Below are positions 45,851 through 55,101 of a stretch of 63,017 bases of DNA, piece by piece. Position numbers and translations under genes: made by a program. This DNA is from Flammeovirga sp. EKP202. Its GTDB lineage: Bacteria > Bacteroidota > Bacteroidia > Cytophagales > Flammeovirgaceae. The DNA is taken from contig NZ_JACVVP010000043.1 in assembly GCF_014534745.1 (NCBI RefSeq), forward strand, positions 1 to 63,017. Direction: 5' to 3'. The notes under the pieces were generated by a model, which did not search any database, had not been told where the DNA came from, and saw only the letters and a list, made by a program, of their open reading frames with translations. Positions within the stretch are counted from its first letter, which is position 1; each line of letters begins with the position of its first letter.

Positions 45851-47818
45851 ATGCCATTAACTACAACACTACTTGAACTACCATTTGCAGACAGGCTAAA
45901 CGAATCAGAATTGGAGATTCTTTCGGAAAATGCAGAGTTAGTTACTTTTGAAGATGATGAAATTATCACTTTACAATTTGCATCAGCTGAACAGTTCTAT
46001 ATCCTTTACTCTGGGAAAGTAGAATACCATCTTAATGTAGGTGATCAGCGCGGTGGATTAACAGTGGGTGAGAATAATGAAAAAGGAACGCCAATTGGAT
46101 GGTCAGGTTTTAGAGAACCTTACCGCTTTGCCACTACGGCCAAAGCAAAAGGAAAAACAAAGGTTGTTACATGGAACAACCAACTTTTGAGGGATCTTTT
46201 TGATAGTAACCCTCAAATTGGTATGCATTTTCTTTCCGCAACCTTATTATATAGTACTCATTTATTAAGAGATGCTCGAAATGTCTGGATTCAAGGTTCC
46301 ATCCCAATGACCGTAGATTCATTGGAAGGAAATACCACTTATACCTCTTTCCAAGACAAAGGACCTGTAGAATCTAATTTGGAGTTTTTCAGACAAAGCA
46401 ATTTCTTCAACCCTTTCTCTGATTGGCACCTCATGAAATTAGCCAATATCAGTGATACAAAATATTATAAACAAGGCGAGAAATTACTTTCCAAAGGGGA
46501 AGCTTCCAATAAATTTATGGTGCTCAAAAGTGGAAAAGTAGCTTTGAATTATGTGAAGGACAATGGAGAAATCTATACTTCTGATATTTTACAGGAAAGA
46601 GGACAAGTGATCCTTTGGAGTGCAGCAAGTTTTGATGCCATTCCTAACTTTATGGAATTAGTGGTATTGGAACCTATTGAAGTATTGGAAATTCAGAGAA
46701 TAGATCTTTTAGTACTTTATGGTGAGTTTCCAAACCTCGGAATGGTCTTTATGTATAGACTATTATGGTTGTTGGGAAGTGCATTGAAAGCTGTTCGTGC
46801 TCAAGTCATCACGCAGACGTATGATCGAGAATTATTGACGATTCAGACCATGATTGATCAAGCGGGGGCACAATTGAGTGTGACATCTGATATCCATAAA
46901 ATACCTTCATTATTATCAGAAAAACTGACACAAGGAATTGCTTTTGACCTTTTGGATCAATTAAGTAATACAGGAGTTGGTCAGGAAAGAAGCTTAGCCA
47001 ACCTTTTTGTGAAAGTAACCGGTCCTTTACGTAAGGAGTACTTATTTATGGAAGGGTTAAAGAAAATGACGAATCATGTCATTAAAGCACCTAAAACTAT
47101 TCCGGCAAGCCAGCTTAGAAACGAGTGTTCTGAGTTGTTTGAAAAAGCAATTGCTTACCTGGATATTAAAATTGAAGGGTTAGAAAATATACCAAAAGAG
47201 TCAGGAAATATCTTTATATATAATCACTTACTCAACCACCCGTATTATACACTGCCTAACAATTTCCAAATTACATTGGATTCTCATTTCATTTCAATGT
47301 TACTTTTTAAGTTTTACAAGGATTCAGGATTGAGAGTCGTAAGAATTGGAAAGGGACCAGAATACGGACACCAAGATTATTATAATAAATTGGGACATAT
47401 TGGGGTAAGAACTGCAGATTCTGATCCGTCCAAAATGTCAGACGAAGAGAAAAGAAGAAATAGAAACCTGTTTTTCGATGAAGCGAGCTCTAAATTAAAA
47501 GAGGGTGTCAATTTGATTTTGAGTCCAGAAGGAACAAGTAGGGAGACACATCAATCTCCCGTAGATTTTAAGCCGGGTGCTTTTATGATTGCGAATCATT
47601 CTGGTATTGATCCTTTGATTGTTCCAATTGCTTTGTCGTTCTTTGACAAACGAATGAGTAAAGCGAAGTTAGGTGTTGTTATCAAACCCGCTTTCAGACT
47701 ATCAGAAGTTATAGATACTACAAAACCCTTTAAAGAGGAACTAAGAGGGTTTTTAAAAAGTTATTCTAAAAAATATCGTTCCTATGTAGAGGAGGCCATT
47801 CAGTTGGTGGAAAATTAA
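45851..47818 (+). CDS. Cyclic-nucleotide-binding domains fused to PlsC-like acyltransferase
   Basis: The 655-residue soluble protein has two CAP_ED/cNMP-binding-like domains (about 10-135, FYILYSGKVEYHL, and 205-310, FMVLKSGKVALNY). After a linker, a glycerolipid acyltransferase-like domain (about 430-650) carries NHLLNHPYY, LSPEGTSR and FKPGAFMIANH / IVPIAL. The first acyltransferase motif lacks the standard H-x4-D spacing, so activity is uncertain. If active it may be a phospholipid acyltransferase under nucleotide control. It is followed after 7 bp by an SGNH hydrolase gene, possibly in one lipid-remodelling unit. Confidence 0.75.
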   Translation: MPLTTTLLELPFADRLNESELEILSENAELVTFEDDEIITLQFASAEQFYILYSGKVEYHLNVGDQRGGLTVGENNEKGTPIGWSGFREPYRFATTAKAKGKTKVVTWNNQLLRDLFDSNPQIGMHFLSATLLYSTHLLRDARNVWIQGSIPMTVDSLEGNTTYTSFQDKGPVESNLEFFRQSNFFNPFSDWHLMKLANISDTKYYKQGEKLLSKGEASNKFMVLKSGKVALNYVKDNGEIYTSDILQERGQVILWSAASFDAIPNFMELVVLEPIEVLEIQRIDLLVLYGEFPNLGMVFMYRLLWLLGSALKAVRAQVITQTYDRELLTIQTMIDQAGAQLSVTSDIHKIPSLLSEKLTQGIAFDLLDQLSNTGVGQERSLANLFVKVTGPLRKEYLFMEGLKKMTNHVIKAPKTIPASQLRNECSELFEKAIAYLDIKIEGLENIPKESGNIFIYNHLLNHPYYTLPNNFQITLDSHFISMLLFKFYKDSGLRVVRIGKGPEYGHQDYYNKLGHIGVRTADSDPSKMSDEEKRRNRNLFFDEASSKLKEGVNLILSPEGTSRETHQSPVDFKPGAFMIANHSGIDPLIVPIALSFFDKRMSKAKLGVVIKPAFRLSEVIDTTKPFKEELRGFLKSYSKKYRSYVEEAIQLVEN

Positions 47819-47825
47819 ATTAACA

Positions 47826-48434
47826 ATGACAACAGAAGAAATCCAGTTTTATAAGAATGAAGGGCTACCAGAGTTGGCCGAAAATTTACGAAAACAGCCT
47901 TCAATTGATCAACCTATTGTTTTTTATGGCAGTTCATCTTTTAGACTTTGGGCAAAAGTAAGAGAAGATTTAGGAAATGAGGAAATCCTAAATATGGGTT
48001 TTGGAGGCTCTACTTTAGAAGCTTGTGCACTTTATTTCAATCAATTATTTAAAGACATTGAATCTCCTAAAAGTGTGTTTATTTATGCAGGAGACAATGA
48101 TCTAGGTGGAGGACAAAAAGCTGAAGATATCTTATTCTCCTTTGAAAGTATTTATAATCAACTAAGGTTTAAATATGGAGAAGATCTTCCTATTTATTAC
48201 ATGTCTATTAAGCCGAGCCCAAGCAAGGATAATATTATGCATGAGATAGAGAAAGCAAATCTCCTGGTAAAGGAAGCAATGCATACACTGAAAAACATCA
48301 CTTATGTTGATATTTTCACTCCAATGTTGGATGAGAATGCGAAAAGTAGACCGGACTTATTTGAAGAAGATATGCTTCATATGTTGCCTGCCGGTTATGA
48401 CATTTGGGCAGATGTATTGAAAAAGTACTTATAG
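47826..48434 (+). CDS. SGNH/GDSL-family hydrolase
   Basis: The 202-residue protein has the block I nucleophile in FYGSSS, block II Gly in GFGGSTL, block III AGDND with Asn, and block V DMLHMLPAGY with Asp and His. It should be an esterase or lipase-like hydrolase; there is no signal peptide, so it is likely cytosolic. It starts 7 bp after the cNMP-acyltransferase gene and ends at a terminator, so the two are probably co-transcribed. Confidence 0.85.
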   Translation: MTTEEIQFYKNEGLPELAENLRKQPSIDQPIVFYGSSSFRLWAKVREDLGNEEILNMGFGGSTLEACALYFNQLFKDIESPKSVFIYAGDNDLGGGQKAEDILFSFESIYNQLRFKYGEDLPIYYMSIKPSPSKDNIMHEIEKANLLVKEAMHTLKNITYVDIFTPMLDENAKSRPDLFEEDMLHMLPAGYDIWADVLKKYL

Positions 48435-48447
48435 TTCAAAACTGAAA

Positions 48448-48487
48448 AATGGTAAGGGGATATCTTAAAACTTCTTACCATTTTTTT
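48448..48487 (+). terminator. Terminator of the acyltransferase/SGNH unit
   Basis: AATGGTAAG (48448-48456) pairs with CTTACCATT (48474-48482), then T5. Confidence 0.85.
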
Positions 48488-48637
48488 GATGTTTTTTCTT
48501 GAGATTGATTGAAATAAACTACTTTTGACTTAGTACTTAATCTTTAATAAGAGGGACAACTTTATTACAGATTGATTCGTACAAAAAAATAGTTCAATTG
48601 AATGAACTGAAAACTAAATAAAACAACTTAATTCAAC

Positions 48638-49213
48638 ATGAAAAATTGGCCATTGATTGTAGTACTTTTGTGTATTACTCATCTTTCAAATGCTCAGGTA
48701 ATGGATAAAGTAAAAGGAGCTTTTATTGCCAAAACGCCTGTGACTACTGAGGGATTAGAAAATTTAAAAGAGAATAACGTTGATATATCTCAATTAGTGG
48801 TTTATATCTCAGAGGAAATTCATATCCAAAGAGATATTCCTAAAGATGCTGAAGTAATCAATAATAATGAAGGAAACATTATCTATGATAATGGAAAAAG
48901 GATTGAGAAAATAAAAATCGTTAAAGGAGCTACAGGTATTATTACTCAAAATTATCCAGATTCATTAAAGGTAAAATTTGAGAATAAGGAAGGGTATGAA
49001 TTTACTTTTATCAAAGACAAAAGAGGAACGGATGGCTCTTCTGCATTTTACTTGGAAGTAACTCAAGATAGAGAAGTAGAATATGGCCCGTATACATGGT
49101 ACTTGAACTGGGGTAGAGGTGCCAATGTATTATGGAAGTATAAAGAAATTACAAAGTCTGTAGCCAACACCAAAAGGGTGAAAGGTATAAAACCTAGTGG
49201 GACTCAGAAATAA
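48638..49213 (+). CDS. Secreted protein of unknown function
   Basis: The 191-residue protein has a short signal peptide (MKNWPLIVVLLCITHLSNAQ). The mature part is beta-rich and polar, with ITQNYPDSLKVKFENKEGYEF and GPYTWYLNWGRGANVLWKYKE, and no domain that I recognise. It has its own upstream region of 203 bp and no partner gene on the same strand nearby. Confidence 0.7.
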   Translation: MKNWPLIVVLLCITHLSNAQVMDKVKGAFIAKTPVTTEGLENLKENNVDISQLVVYISEEIHIQRDIPKDAEVINNNEGNIIYDNGKRIEKIKIVKGATGIITQNYPDSLKVKFENKEGYEFTFIKDKRGTDGSSAFYLEVTQDREVEYGPYTWYLNWGRGANVLWKYKEITKSVANTKRVKGIKPSGTQK

Positions 49214-49395
49214 TATTGCCTGTAAACCCTTCAAGGTCGTAGGAAAACACTACCAAGCGGATTGGGTAAAAAGTCCACTGGCGCGAATGTTAAGCGTTAG
49301 CGTCATTCGTGTCTTGTAGATCATCAGAAATCTCCTGATTTCTAAATATCAAAAAGCTTAGTTTACAAGCACTAAGTAAGGGGACTCAAAATATA

Positions 49396-49438
49396 AAAAA
49401 GGGTTCGAGTGATAAAATATCGCACGAACCCTTTTTTA
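49396..49438 (-). terminator. Terminator of the enolase operon, likely bidirectional
   Basis: GGGTTCGAGTGAT pairs with ATCGCACGAACCC (one mismatch, one GU) and is flanked by A6 on the left and T6 on the right, about 35 bp beyond the enolase stop. Confidence 0.88.
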
Positions 49439-49468
49439 TAACCATGGACCTATTTCGAAATTATTCTT

Positions 49469-50764
49469 TTATACAGAAGCTGTAGAGAAAATTTGATCAT
49501 AAATTTTTCCTCCAATAAAAGTAGCCTTATCACCAAGGTGACGCTGTATTCTAAGGTTTTCATTCCATTTTACCATACGTTCACTTCTAGCAAATGAACC
49601 TACTTTCAATTGCCCCGCATTAGTAGCGATAGCTAAGTGCGAGATAAAAGCATCTTCAGTTTCGCCTGATCGAGCAGAAACAACCGGGAGCCAGCCAGCC
49701 TTTTGAGTTAGTGTAATTGCCTCTAAAGTTTCAGAAACAGAACCAATCTGATTGAGTTTAATCAAAACTGAATTAGCCAATTGCTGAGCAATCCCTTCTT
49801 CAATTCTTTTGATGTTTGTAGTGAATAAGTCATCCCCAATAACCTGTACACGGTGCCCGAATTCTTGAGTGAATTTTTGCCAATAGTCAAATTCTGTATC
49901 TGCGAAAGGGTCTTCAATGGAAACAATCGGATATTTCTCACACCAATCTTTCATTAAAGCATAGAATTCATCGGGGCTGAGTTTTTTGTTTTCTAGTCTC
50001 AAGTGATAGTTTTCACCATCGAACAAGTCACTTGCCGCAATGTCTAGAGAGATTGCCACATCATTACCAGCTTCATAACCTGCCCTTTGGATAGCTTCCA
50101 TAAATACTTCAAAGGGCTCCTCGTTATTGGTATAATCGGGCCACCAGCCACCTTCATCAGCAATGCCCACACATTTCCCTTTTTCCTTCATGACTTTCCC
50201 CGCTTCATGGTAGATATTGTGCGTCATTTCTAGAGTTTCCTCGTATGTTTTTGCACCAATGGCAATCACTAGAAAATCTTGAATATCCGTTGCCCAGTCG
50301 GCGTGTGCTCCACCACCTAAAATTTGGATCTCATTGAGTGGAATCAGGTGTCCTTCACCATTGCCAAGATATTCATAGAGCTTTTGGTTTTTAGCATTTG
50401 CGGCTGCATTCGCTACTGCCATTGATGTTCCCAAAATAGCATTCGCACCCAATCTAGATTTATTAGGTGTGCCATCTAAAGCAATCATTTTTTGATCAAT
50501 ATTTTTCTGATCAAAAACACTATCACCTTTTAAAGCACCTGCAATTTCTCCTTTTACATTAGCGATGGCATTGAATACAGATTTTCCTCTAAATTTTGTA
50601 GGATCACCGTCTCTCAATTCCCAAGCCTCAAATTGTCCAGTAGAAGCACCTGAAGGAACAAGCCCTCGTCCTGTTGTACCATCTTCTAATTCTACTTCGA
50701 CTTCTAAAGTAGGATATCCTCTAGAGTCATAGATTTGATAGGCGTCAATATTTTTAATATTCAT
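49469..50764 (-). CDS. Divergent enolase-family protein
   Basis: The 431-residue protein has enolase length and fold signatures: VPSGASTG (mobile loop), GGAHAD, ADEGG (Glu204), IEDPF, GDDLF and LIKLNQIG (catalytic Lys). Differences from glycolytic enolases: the conserved N-G-G-x-H-A loop begins L-G-G, the DIQEF Glu is Asp163, and the phosphate-contacting SHRSGETED is SARSGETED (Ala364). The C-terminal pattern SFARSERMVKWNE also differs from the usual one. It ends an operon after ALDH and an APH-type kinase (11-bp overlap with the kinase), so it may act on a phosphorylated product of the kinase instead of serving as the main glycolytic enolase. Confidence 0.8.
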   Translation of the reverse strand: MNIKNIDAYQIYDSRGYPTLEVEVELEDGTTGRGLVPSGASTGQFEAWELRDGDPTKFRGKSVFNAIANVKGEIAGALKGDSVFDQKNIDQKMIALDGTPNKSRLGANAILGTSMAVANAAANAKNQKLYEYLGNGEGHLIPLNEIQILGGGAHADWATDIQDFLVIAIGAKTYEETLEMTHNIYHEAGKVMKEKGKCVGIADEGGWWPDYTNNEEPFEVFMEAIQRAGYEAGNDVAISLDIAASDLFDGENYHLRLENKKLSPDEFYALMKDWCEKYPIVSIEDPFADTEFDYWQKFTQEFGHRVQVIGDDLFTTNIKRIEEGIAQQLANSVLIKLNQIGSVSETLEAITLTQKAGWLPVVSARSGETEDAFISHLAIATNAGQLKVGSFARSERMVKWNENLRIQRHLGDKATFIGGKIYDQIFSTASV

Positions 50765-51758
50765 TTTCTAATTGTATTGAGTTTACCCACAGATTTGAAA
50801 AAACATCAAGTGTTTTTATCTTTTTGGGTAATGTTTTGTAAACAAAGTTTCGTACTAAATCCTGTTGTTCTTCTTGCAGATACTCTACGGGAGATTTTCC
50901 ATCAACTCTTGCCAACATCAATAATAATAGGAGGCGAACGGTTTGTTCCTCTAGCCTTTCTTTTGATGCAAAAGTGACTTTTGATTGATACGTTTGAAAG
51001 AATTGCTCTGCAAGATGCATCAACTGTTGCGATTGCTCAGGCATTAATAGTGCTTTCAACATAAAGTGGTTGATCAAGAAAGCAAGATCAAAAACAGGAT
51101 CACCATACCAAGCTACTTCACAATCAAGGACTACAATACGGTGTGGTGATACCATTATATTTTTTGGGCTGAAATCACCATGCACCAAACATTTTTTAGT
51201 ATTACTCAACCGCAATGCCTCCTCGCTGAAATAAGATAAAAGTTGAGGATGCTTTTGAGCTGTACTCAATAAGTAGGGGTCAATTCTCAGTTCATGAAAA
51301 TTCTGAAGAGTGTCAAATTGAGAAGCTACCTCTTTTTTGTCAAAAGAGGTGTTGTGAATAAGACCAAGAATACGCCCCGCCTCACGAGCGTATTCAGTAG
51401 TGATCTTCCCCACCATTAATTCCTTTTTCCAATTCGAGAAATCACCTTCAATCATTTCCATACAGAAAAAATGATGTTCTTCGTCTTGGTACAGTATCTT
51501 CGGAACAGCTTCAGGCAATAAGTCACCTACATATTTTAAGTACTTCTGCTCCGTGTGGTTTCTACCAATATCAGCAAACCAATCTTCTTTTACTTTCAGT
51601 TTTTGCAAGGCTCGTTTTACCACAATCCTTTTCTGTCCATCATCCAAAAGAAGAATTTCACAAGACACCCCACCACTCAGTGGGGTAATCTTAAGGTTTC
51701 GACTACTGATAATTCCTTGATTCTGCAGGTACTCAACTAATTCTTTTTGATTCATCAT
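50754..51758 (-). CDS. Aminoglycoside/choline-kinase-type phosphotransferase (APH family)
   Basis: The 334-residue protein has the APH/CHK kinase fold: the Brenner motif VHGDFSPKNIMV (catalytic Asp and Asn) and VVLDCEVAWYGDPVFDLAF (metal-binding Asp of the DFG-equivalent). No resistance-gene context is present. It sits between ALDH, whose stop directly precedes its start, and enolase (11-bp overlap), so it probably phosphorylates a small hydroxy-metabolite in the same pathway. Confidence 0.82.
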   Translation of the reverse strand: MMNQKELVEYLQNQGIISSRNLKITPLSGGVSCEILLLDDGQKRIVVKRALQKLKVKEDWFADIGRNHTEQKYLKYVGDLLPEAVPKILYQDEEHHFFCMEMIEGDFSNWKKELMVGKITTEYAREAGRILGLIHNTSFDKKEVASQFDTLQNFHELRIDPYLLSTAQKHPQLLSYFSEEALRLSNTKKCLVHGDFSPKNIMVSPHRIVVLDCEVAWYGDPVFDLAFLINHFMLKALLMPEQSQQLMHLAEQFFQTYQSKVTFASKERLEEQTVRLLLLLMLARVDGKSPVEYLQEEQQDLVRNFVYKTLPKKIKTLDVFSNLWVNSIQLENEY

Positions 51759-53231
51759 CTATGCAATTGGTTCTGCAATCGTCAATCCCCTAGTATAATC
51801 AAATAGTGTTTCAATACTATTGACACCACCACCGTTTCCACTTCCGTTTACCCCTCCATAGGGCAGTCCATAAGCAAAGACATTGTGGGCGTTGACCCAG
51901 CTGTTACCCGATACCATTTCGAGAGCTACTCTTTGTGCTTTTTCAGTAGAAGTAGTCCATACGCTATTTGCTAAACCATAATCCAGACAGTTAACTTGTT
52001 GTATGGCTTCTTCTTCTGTTTTAAATGTGGTAATGTAAGCGATCGGTCCAAAGATTTCTTCTTTAAAACAGATATTGTTCTGGTCCCCCATCAATAACGT
52101 AGGAGGGATGTAATACCCTTCTTTTTCAGGTGCAGTATCAGTTCCTAAAATAAGCTTTGCACCCTCTTTTATGCCTTTTTGGATATAATCAATAATACTA
52201 TCCTGTTGCTTTTTGCTAACCACAGGCCCCATTTCACACTCTTCCATCATACCCGGTTGAATGATTGTTTTTTGAAGATTAGACTTTACTTTTTCTACAA
52301 ACTCATCTACAATATTTTCTTGGATGATCCATCGTGTCGCAGTACAGCAAACCTGTCCAGTGTTGAGGGTGATAGCACCTGCAAGACCTTCCGCAGCATG
52401 ATCAATATCTGCGTCTTCAAAAACTACAGCTCCACCTTTCCCGCCAAGCTCAAGTTTAGCCGGTTTAAGGTGTACGCCGCAGTTCTGACCAATATGTCTC
52501 CCTACAGTTGAAGAACCCGTGAAAGAAACACATTTTACTTTAGGATGGGTAGTAATGACTTCTCCAGCCACTGACCCTTTTCCTGGAACTATATTAATTA
52601 CTCCCTCAGGGATACCGGCTTCTTGCACTAGTTTTCCTAAGTAGAGTGTACTTAACGGTGTAATTTCAGCTGGTTTGATCACTACCGTATTTCCAGCTGC
52701 AAGTGCAGGGCCGATTCCCCACATGCAAAGTGTTAATGGGAAATTCCAAGGGAAAATAAAACCGACTACACCATAAGGGATTCTCACTTTTTTTCCGTTG
52801 ATTCCTTCTATTTCAAGCTTTTGCTCAAAGTCTTTTTCAAGAATGAGGTTACTGAAATAGCGTATACATTCTATGCCAAAAGGAACATCAAAACCTCTTG
52901 CGTTATTGATGGCTTTTCCTACATCGAGTGCTTCTAGTTGAGCCAATTCTTCACTGTCTCTTTCACATAAATTAGCAAAGCGTTTCAGTACCTCTGCTCT
53001 TTGTTGTGGTGAATGTAATTTCCATTGTAAAAATGCCTTGTCAGCAGCTTCAATGGCATCTTCTACATCACTTTTTGAAGATAGGTTTACCTTGGCTAAC
53101 ACCTCTCTGTTGGCAGGGTTCTCTATTGCAGAAGTTTCTTCATATTCCCCCTTTTTCCAAGTTCCATTGACAAATGCAGGTATTGGGTCTTGTGCCAAAA
53201 AGGCTTTTACTTTATCTGTTAATTGGTTCAT
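51759..53231 (-). CDS. NAD(P)-dependent aldehyde dehydrogenase
   Basis: The 490-residue enzyme has all ALDH motifs: FPWNFPL, SFTGSSTVG (cofactor), LELGGKGG (general base Glu) and NTGQVCCTATR (two adjacent Cys, the nucleophile being the second or neighbouring one). This is most like the betaine or phenylacetaldehyde dehydrogenase group. It is the first gene of the ALDH-kinase-enolase operon. A TACATTTG -7 box lies at 53289-53296 (minus), and the opposite strand encodes an Lrp/AsnC regulator 400 bp away. Confidence 0.9.
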   Translation of the reverse strand: MNQLTDKVKAFLAQDPIPAFVNGTWKKGEYEETSAIENPANREVLAKVNLSSKSDVEDAIEAADKAFLQWKLHSPQQRAEVLKRFANLCERDSEELAQLEALDVGKAINNARGFDVPFGIECIRYFSNLILEKDFEQKLEIEGINGKKVRIPYGVVGFIFPWNFPLTLCMWGIGPALAAGNTVVIKPAEITPLSTLYLGKLVQEAGIPEGVINIVPGKGSVAGEVITTHPKVKCVSFTGSSTVGRHIGQNCGVHLKPAKLELGGKGGAVVFEDADIDHAAEGLAGAITLNTGQVCCTATRWIIQENIVDEFVEKVKSNLQKTIIQPGMMEECEMGPVVSKKQQDSIIDYIQKGIKEGAKLILGTDTAPEKEGYYIPPTLLMGDQNNICFKEEIFGPIAYITTFKTEEEAIQQVNCLDYGLANSVWTTSTEKAQRVALEMVSGNSWVNAHNVFAYGLPYGGVNGSGNGGGVNSIETLFDYTRGLTIAEPIA

Positions 53232-53630
53232 AGGTTATGTGGTTTATGTAATAATTCATTTACTAAAGATTGCATATCGATCTTTTTACAAATGTAGGGA
53301 GAGTAGGTAGGGGAGAATAAATGCTTTATTATCAGGTTTGTGTACTATATTTCCTTTTGAAGGAGATTTTTAAATTTTAAAAGACATTTGATACACAATC
53401 AATCTATTAATTGATTTTACAGTACAAATACGGTGTCCTACTTCATTTCTTATGATAAGCTAATTTAGATATAGATAAAGTGTAGATTTTATTTCTTTAA
53501 AAAGGTAAAAGTTTAGATTATTTTATTGCTGTAGTGTTTTTGATGTGATTTTATATCTGTCAGTATTTTTATAATTAGTTTATTTGTCTTTTGAATTGAA
53601 TTTTGAAATACATTGTTAGAAAGATTATCT
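53232..53630. other. Divergent regulatory region between ALDH and lrp-like gene
   Basis: A 400-bp AT-rich gap holds the minus-strand -7 box TACATTTG (53289-53296). The upstream partner element is weak. Lrp-type operators would be expected here, but no clear palindrome was recognised. Confidence 0.4.
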
Positions 53631-54110
53631 ATGAAGGAATTAGACCGCTTAGACATACAGATATTGGACTTACTTCAAAAGAACTCCAATTTGAGTACGA
53701 AAGAGATTGGGCACAAAGTTCACCTTTCGACCACACCCGTTTATGAGAGGATTAAGAGAATGGAGAGGGAAGGTTATATCAAAAATTACGTAGCGGTTTT
53801 GGATGCAGAAAAACTAGATCGTTCACTCACTGTTTTTTGTAATGTGACGCTAAAAGAGCATTCCAAGGTCATCGGTCATCAATTTGTAAACGACATTCTA
53901 TCATTAGATGAAATTACAGAGTGTTACAACATTTCAGGGGATTATGATTTCTTATTGAAAGTAATGGTGAAAGACATGAAAGCTTATCAGGATTTTGTAT
54001 TGAATAAGCTAGGAGAGATTGCAAATATAGGTAGTGCCCATAGTACGTTTGTGATGGGAAAGATTAAAGAATCTATTCATGTTCCTTTGAAAGGATTAGG
54101 TAAAAAATAA
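53631..54110 (+). CDS. Lrp/AsnC-family transcriptional regulator
   Basis: The ATG at 53631 (MKELDRLDIQILDLLQ) is chosen over a TTG 18 bp upstream because the family starts there. The product has 159 residues. An N-terminal winged helix-turn-helix (STKEIGHKVHLSTTPVYERIKRME) is followed by a RAM ligand-binding domain (VTLKEHS, GDYDFLLKVMVKDMKAY). Divergent placement suggests that it controls the ALDH-kinase-enolase operon, perhaps in response to an amino acid or related metabolite. Confidence 0.9.
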   Translation: MKELDRLDIQILDLLQKNSNLSTKEIGHKVHLSTTPVYERIKRMEREGYIKNYVAVLDAEKLDRSLTVFCNVTLKEHSKVIGHQFVNDILSLDEITECYNISGDYDFLLKVMVKDMKAYQDFVLNKLGEIANIGSAHSTFVMGKIKESIHVPLKGLGKK

Positions 54111-54136
54111 CCCGATAAATGTTGTATTTATCGGGT
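54110..54136 (-). terminator. Hairpin at the lrp stop codon
   Basis: ACCCGATAAAT (54110-54120) pairs perfectly with ATTTATCGGGT (54126-54136). The minus-strand exit (TTATTTTTT) is T-rich, so it would end minus-strand transcription from the 54.4-kb gene; on the plus strand there is no T-run. Confidence 0.6.
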
Positions 54137-54261
54137 CAACTTCGTAGCGGTTGTTTGGAACCTCTCTTCTTGTGAATTTCTTTTCAAATGATGTTTCAGA
54201 TATCAATTCTTACTACATTGTAAATAACTTCTCGATAAGCTTTCCAAGATCTTTTTTTAAC

Positions 54262-54366
54262 TGCTTTCCTTTTTGTTTTGTCTTGAAACAAAAGGTAGCA
54301 AAAAACTCAAGGCATAGAAGTGAAAAGCTAAATCCATTTCTCTCGCCTAAATGATTTTTAACGATC
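54262..54366 (-). repeat. Dispersed intergenic repeat, copy C (shortest)
   Basis: Read on the minus strand it matches the core of copies A, B and D (AAATCATTTAGGCGAGAG, then TTTAGCTTTT, then ACTTCT). The hairpin is CCTTTTGTTT / AAACAAAAAGG-like and varies most from the others, but pairing is kept. It lies between lrp and the zinc-finger gene. Confidence 0.7.
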
Positions 54367-54398
54367 ATAGAGATTTGAAAACTTGATTTACAGTGTAC

Positions 54399-54716
54399 TT
54401 ACTCTCCTTTATTAAAGTAATTCGGGTTTTGTTGTAAGAAAAGCTCTGCATCTTCAGCAGTCATTCTGAACTTATTCATTAGCATTTGCAGTTCAGGACC
54501 AATTACTTTTTTAGGAGCCGCTTTTTTTCTAGCAGCTGTTGCTTTCTTCTTGATCTCTTTATTTTTCTTCTCCCTAGCGACAGATTCTTCCACTTCGTTT
54601 GTCACTACAGATCCACTACCACTAATAGTTTTACCTTTACATCTAACTAAGTGACTCGCAAATTCTGCATCAGGAATTCTTGCTTTACATCTAGGACAAG
54701 TTCTTGTTGAGGCCAT
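54399..54716 (-). CDS. Small zinc-finger-like protein
   Basis: The 105-residue protein has an N-terminal C-x2-C ... H-x3-C zinc site (CPRC near 7-10, HLVRC near 27-31). A Lys/Ala-rich middle (about 50-72) and a short helical C-terminus follow. No family is recognised. It may bind nucleic acid; this is an inference from the finger plus basic tract. Confidence 0.6.
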   Translation of the reverse strand: MASTRTCPRCKARIPDAEFASHLVRCKGKTISGSGSVVTNEVEESVAREKKNKEIKKKATAARKKAAPKKVIGPELQMLMNKFRMTAEDAELFLQQNPNYFNKGE

Positions 54717-54954
54717 ATATAATAATTATGATTAAATGAGTGACTGCAAATATAAGGTAAAAAAAAACGAATTAGTTCGTTGAAAAATGAGTTTTTAGAA
54801 ACATTCAAGAAATTGATAGTTATTACGCAAATGAATCTTTTTTTATCAATATGCTCTTCAATATTCTAATATAAAATCTAATAATTTTATATTTTAAGCC
54901 CGATTATTTGATAGTGAATTAATTAGATCAAAGTTAGATGGATTTACCCTATTA

Positions 54955-55101
54955 TTAATCCTTGGTTTTTTGTTTATTTCTCCTGCATCGCTCGCTACAA
55001 TATTTTACCTCTTCCCACACCTTCTCCCATTTTTTTCTCCAAGTAAAAGGTCGCTCACATACCACACAAACTTTAGTCGGGAGGTCTCTTTTCTTTTTCA
55101 T
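54955..55101 (-). CDS. DUF2256 protein, partner of photolyase-type genes
   Basis: A 48-residue protein ([19 protein letters not shown] ... KQKTKD) is encoded here. It has C-x2-C (CVVC) and C-x3-C (CSERC), four Cys likely to bind zinc or iron, and a tryptophan-rich middle. This is the DUF2256 family, which is often found next to photolyase/cryptochrome-like genes. The ATG overlaps the flavin reductase stop (TAATG, 1 bp), so translation is coupled. The function is unknown. Confidence 0.8.
   Translation of the reverse strand: MKKKRDLPTKVCVVCERPFTWRKKWEKVWEEVKYCSERCRRNKQKTKD

Noticed and set aside
50754-51758. APH-type protein as an aminoglycoside resistance enzyme
   Set aside because: The gene is coupled to ALDH and enolase and has no mobile or resistance context. 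The fold is shared with many metabolite kinases.
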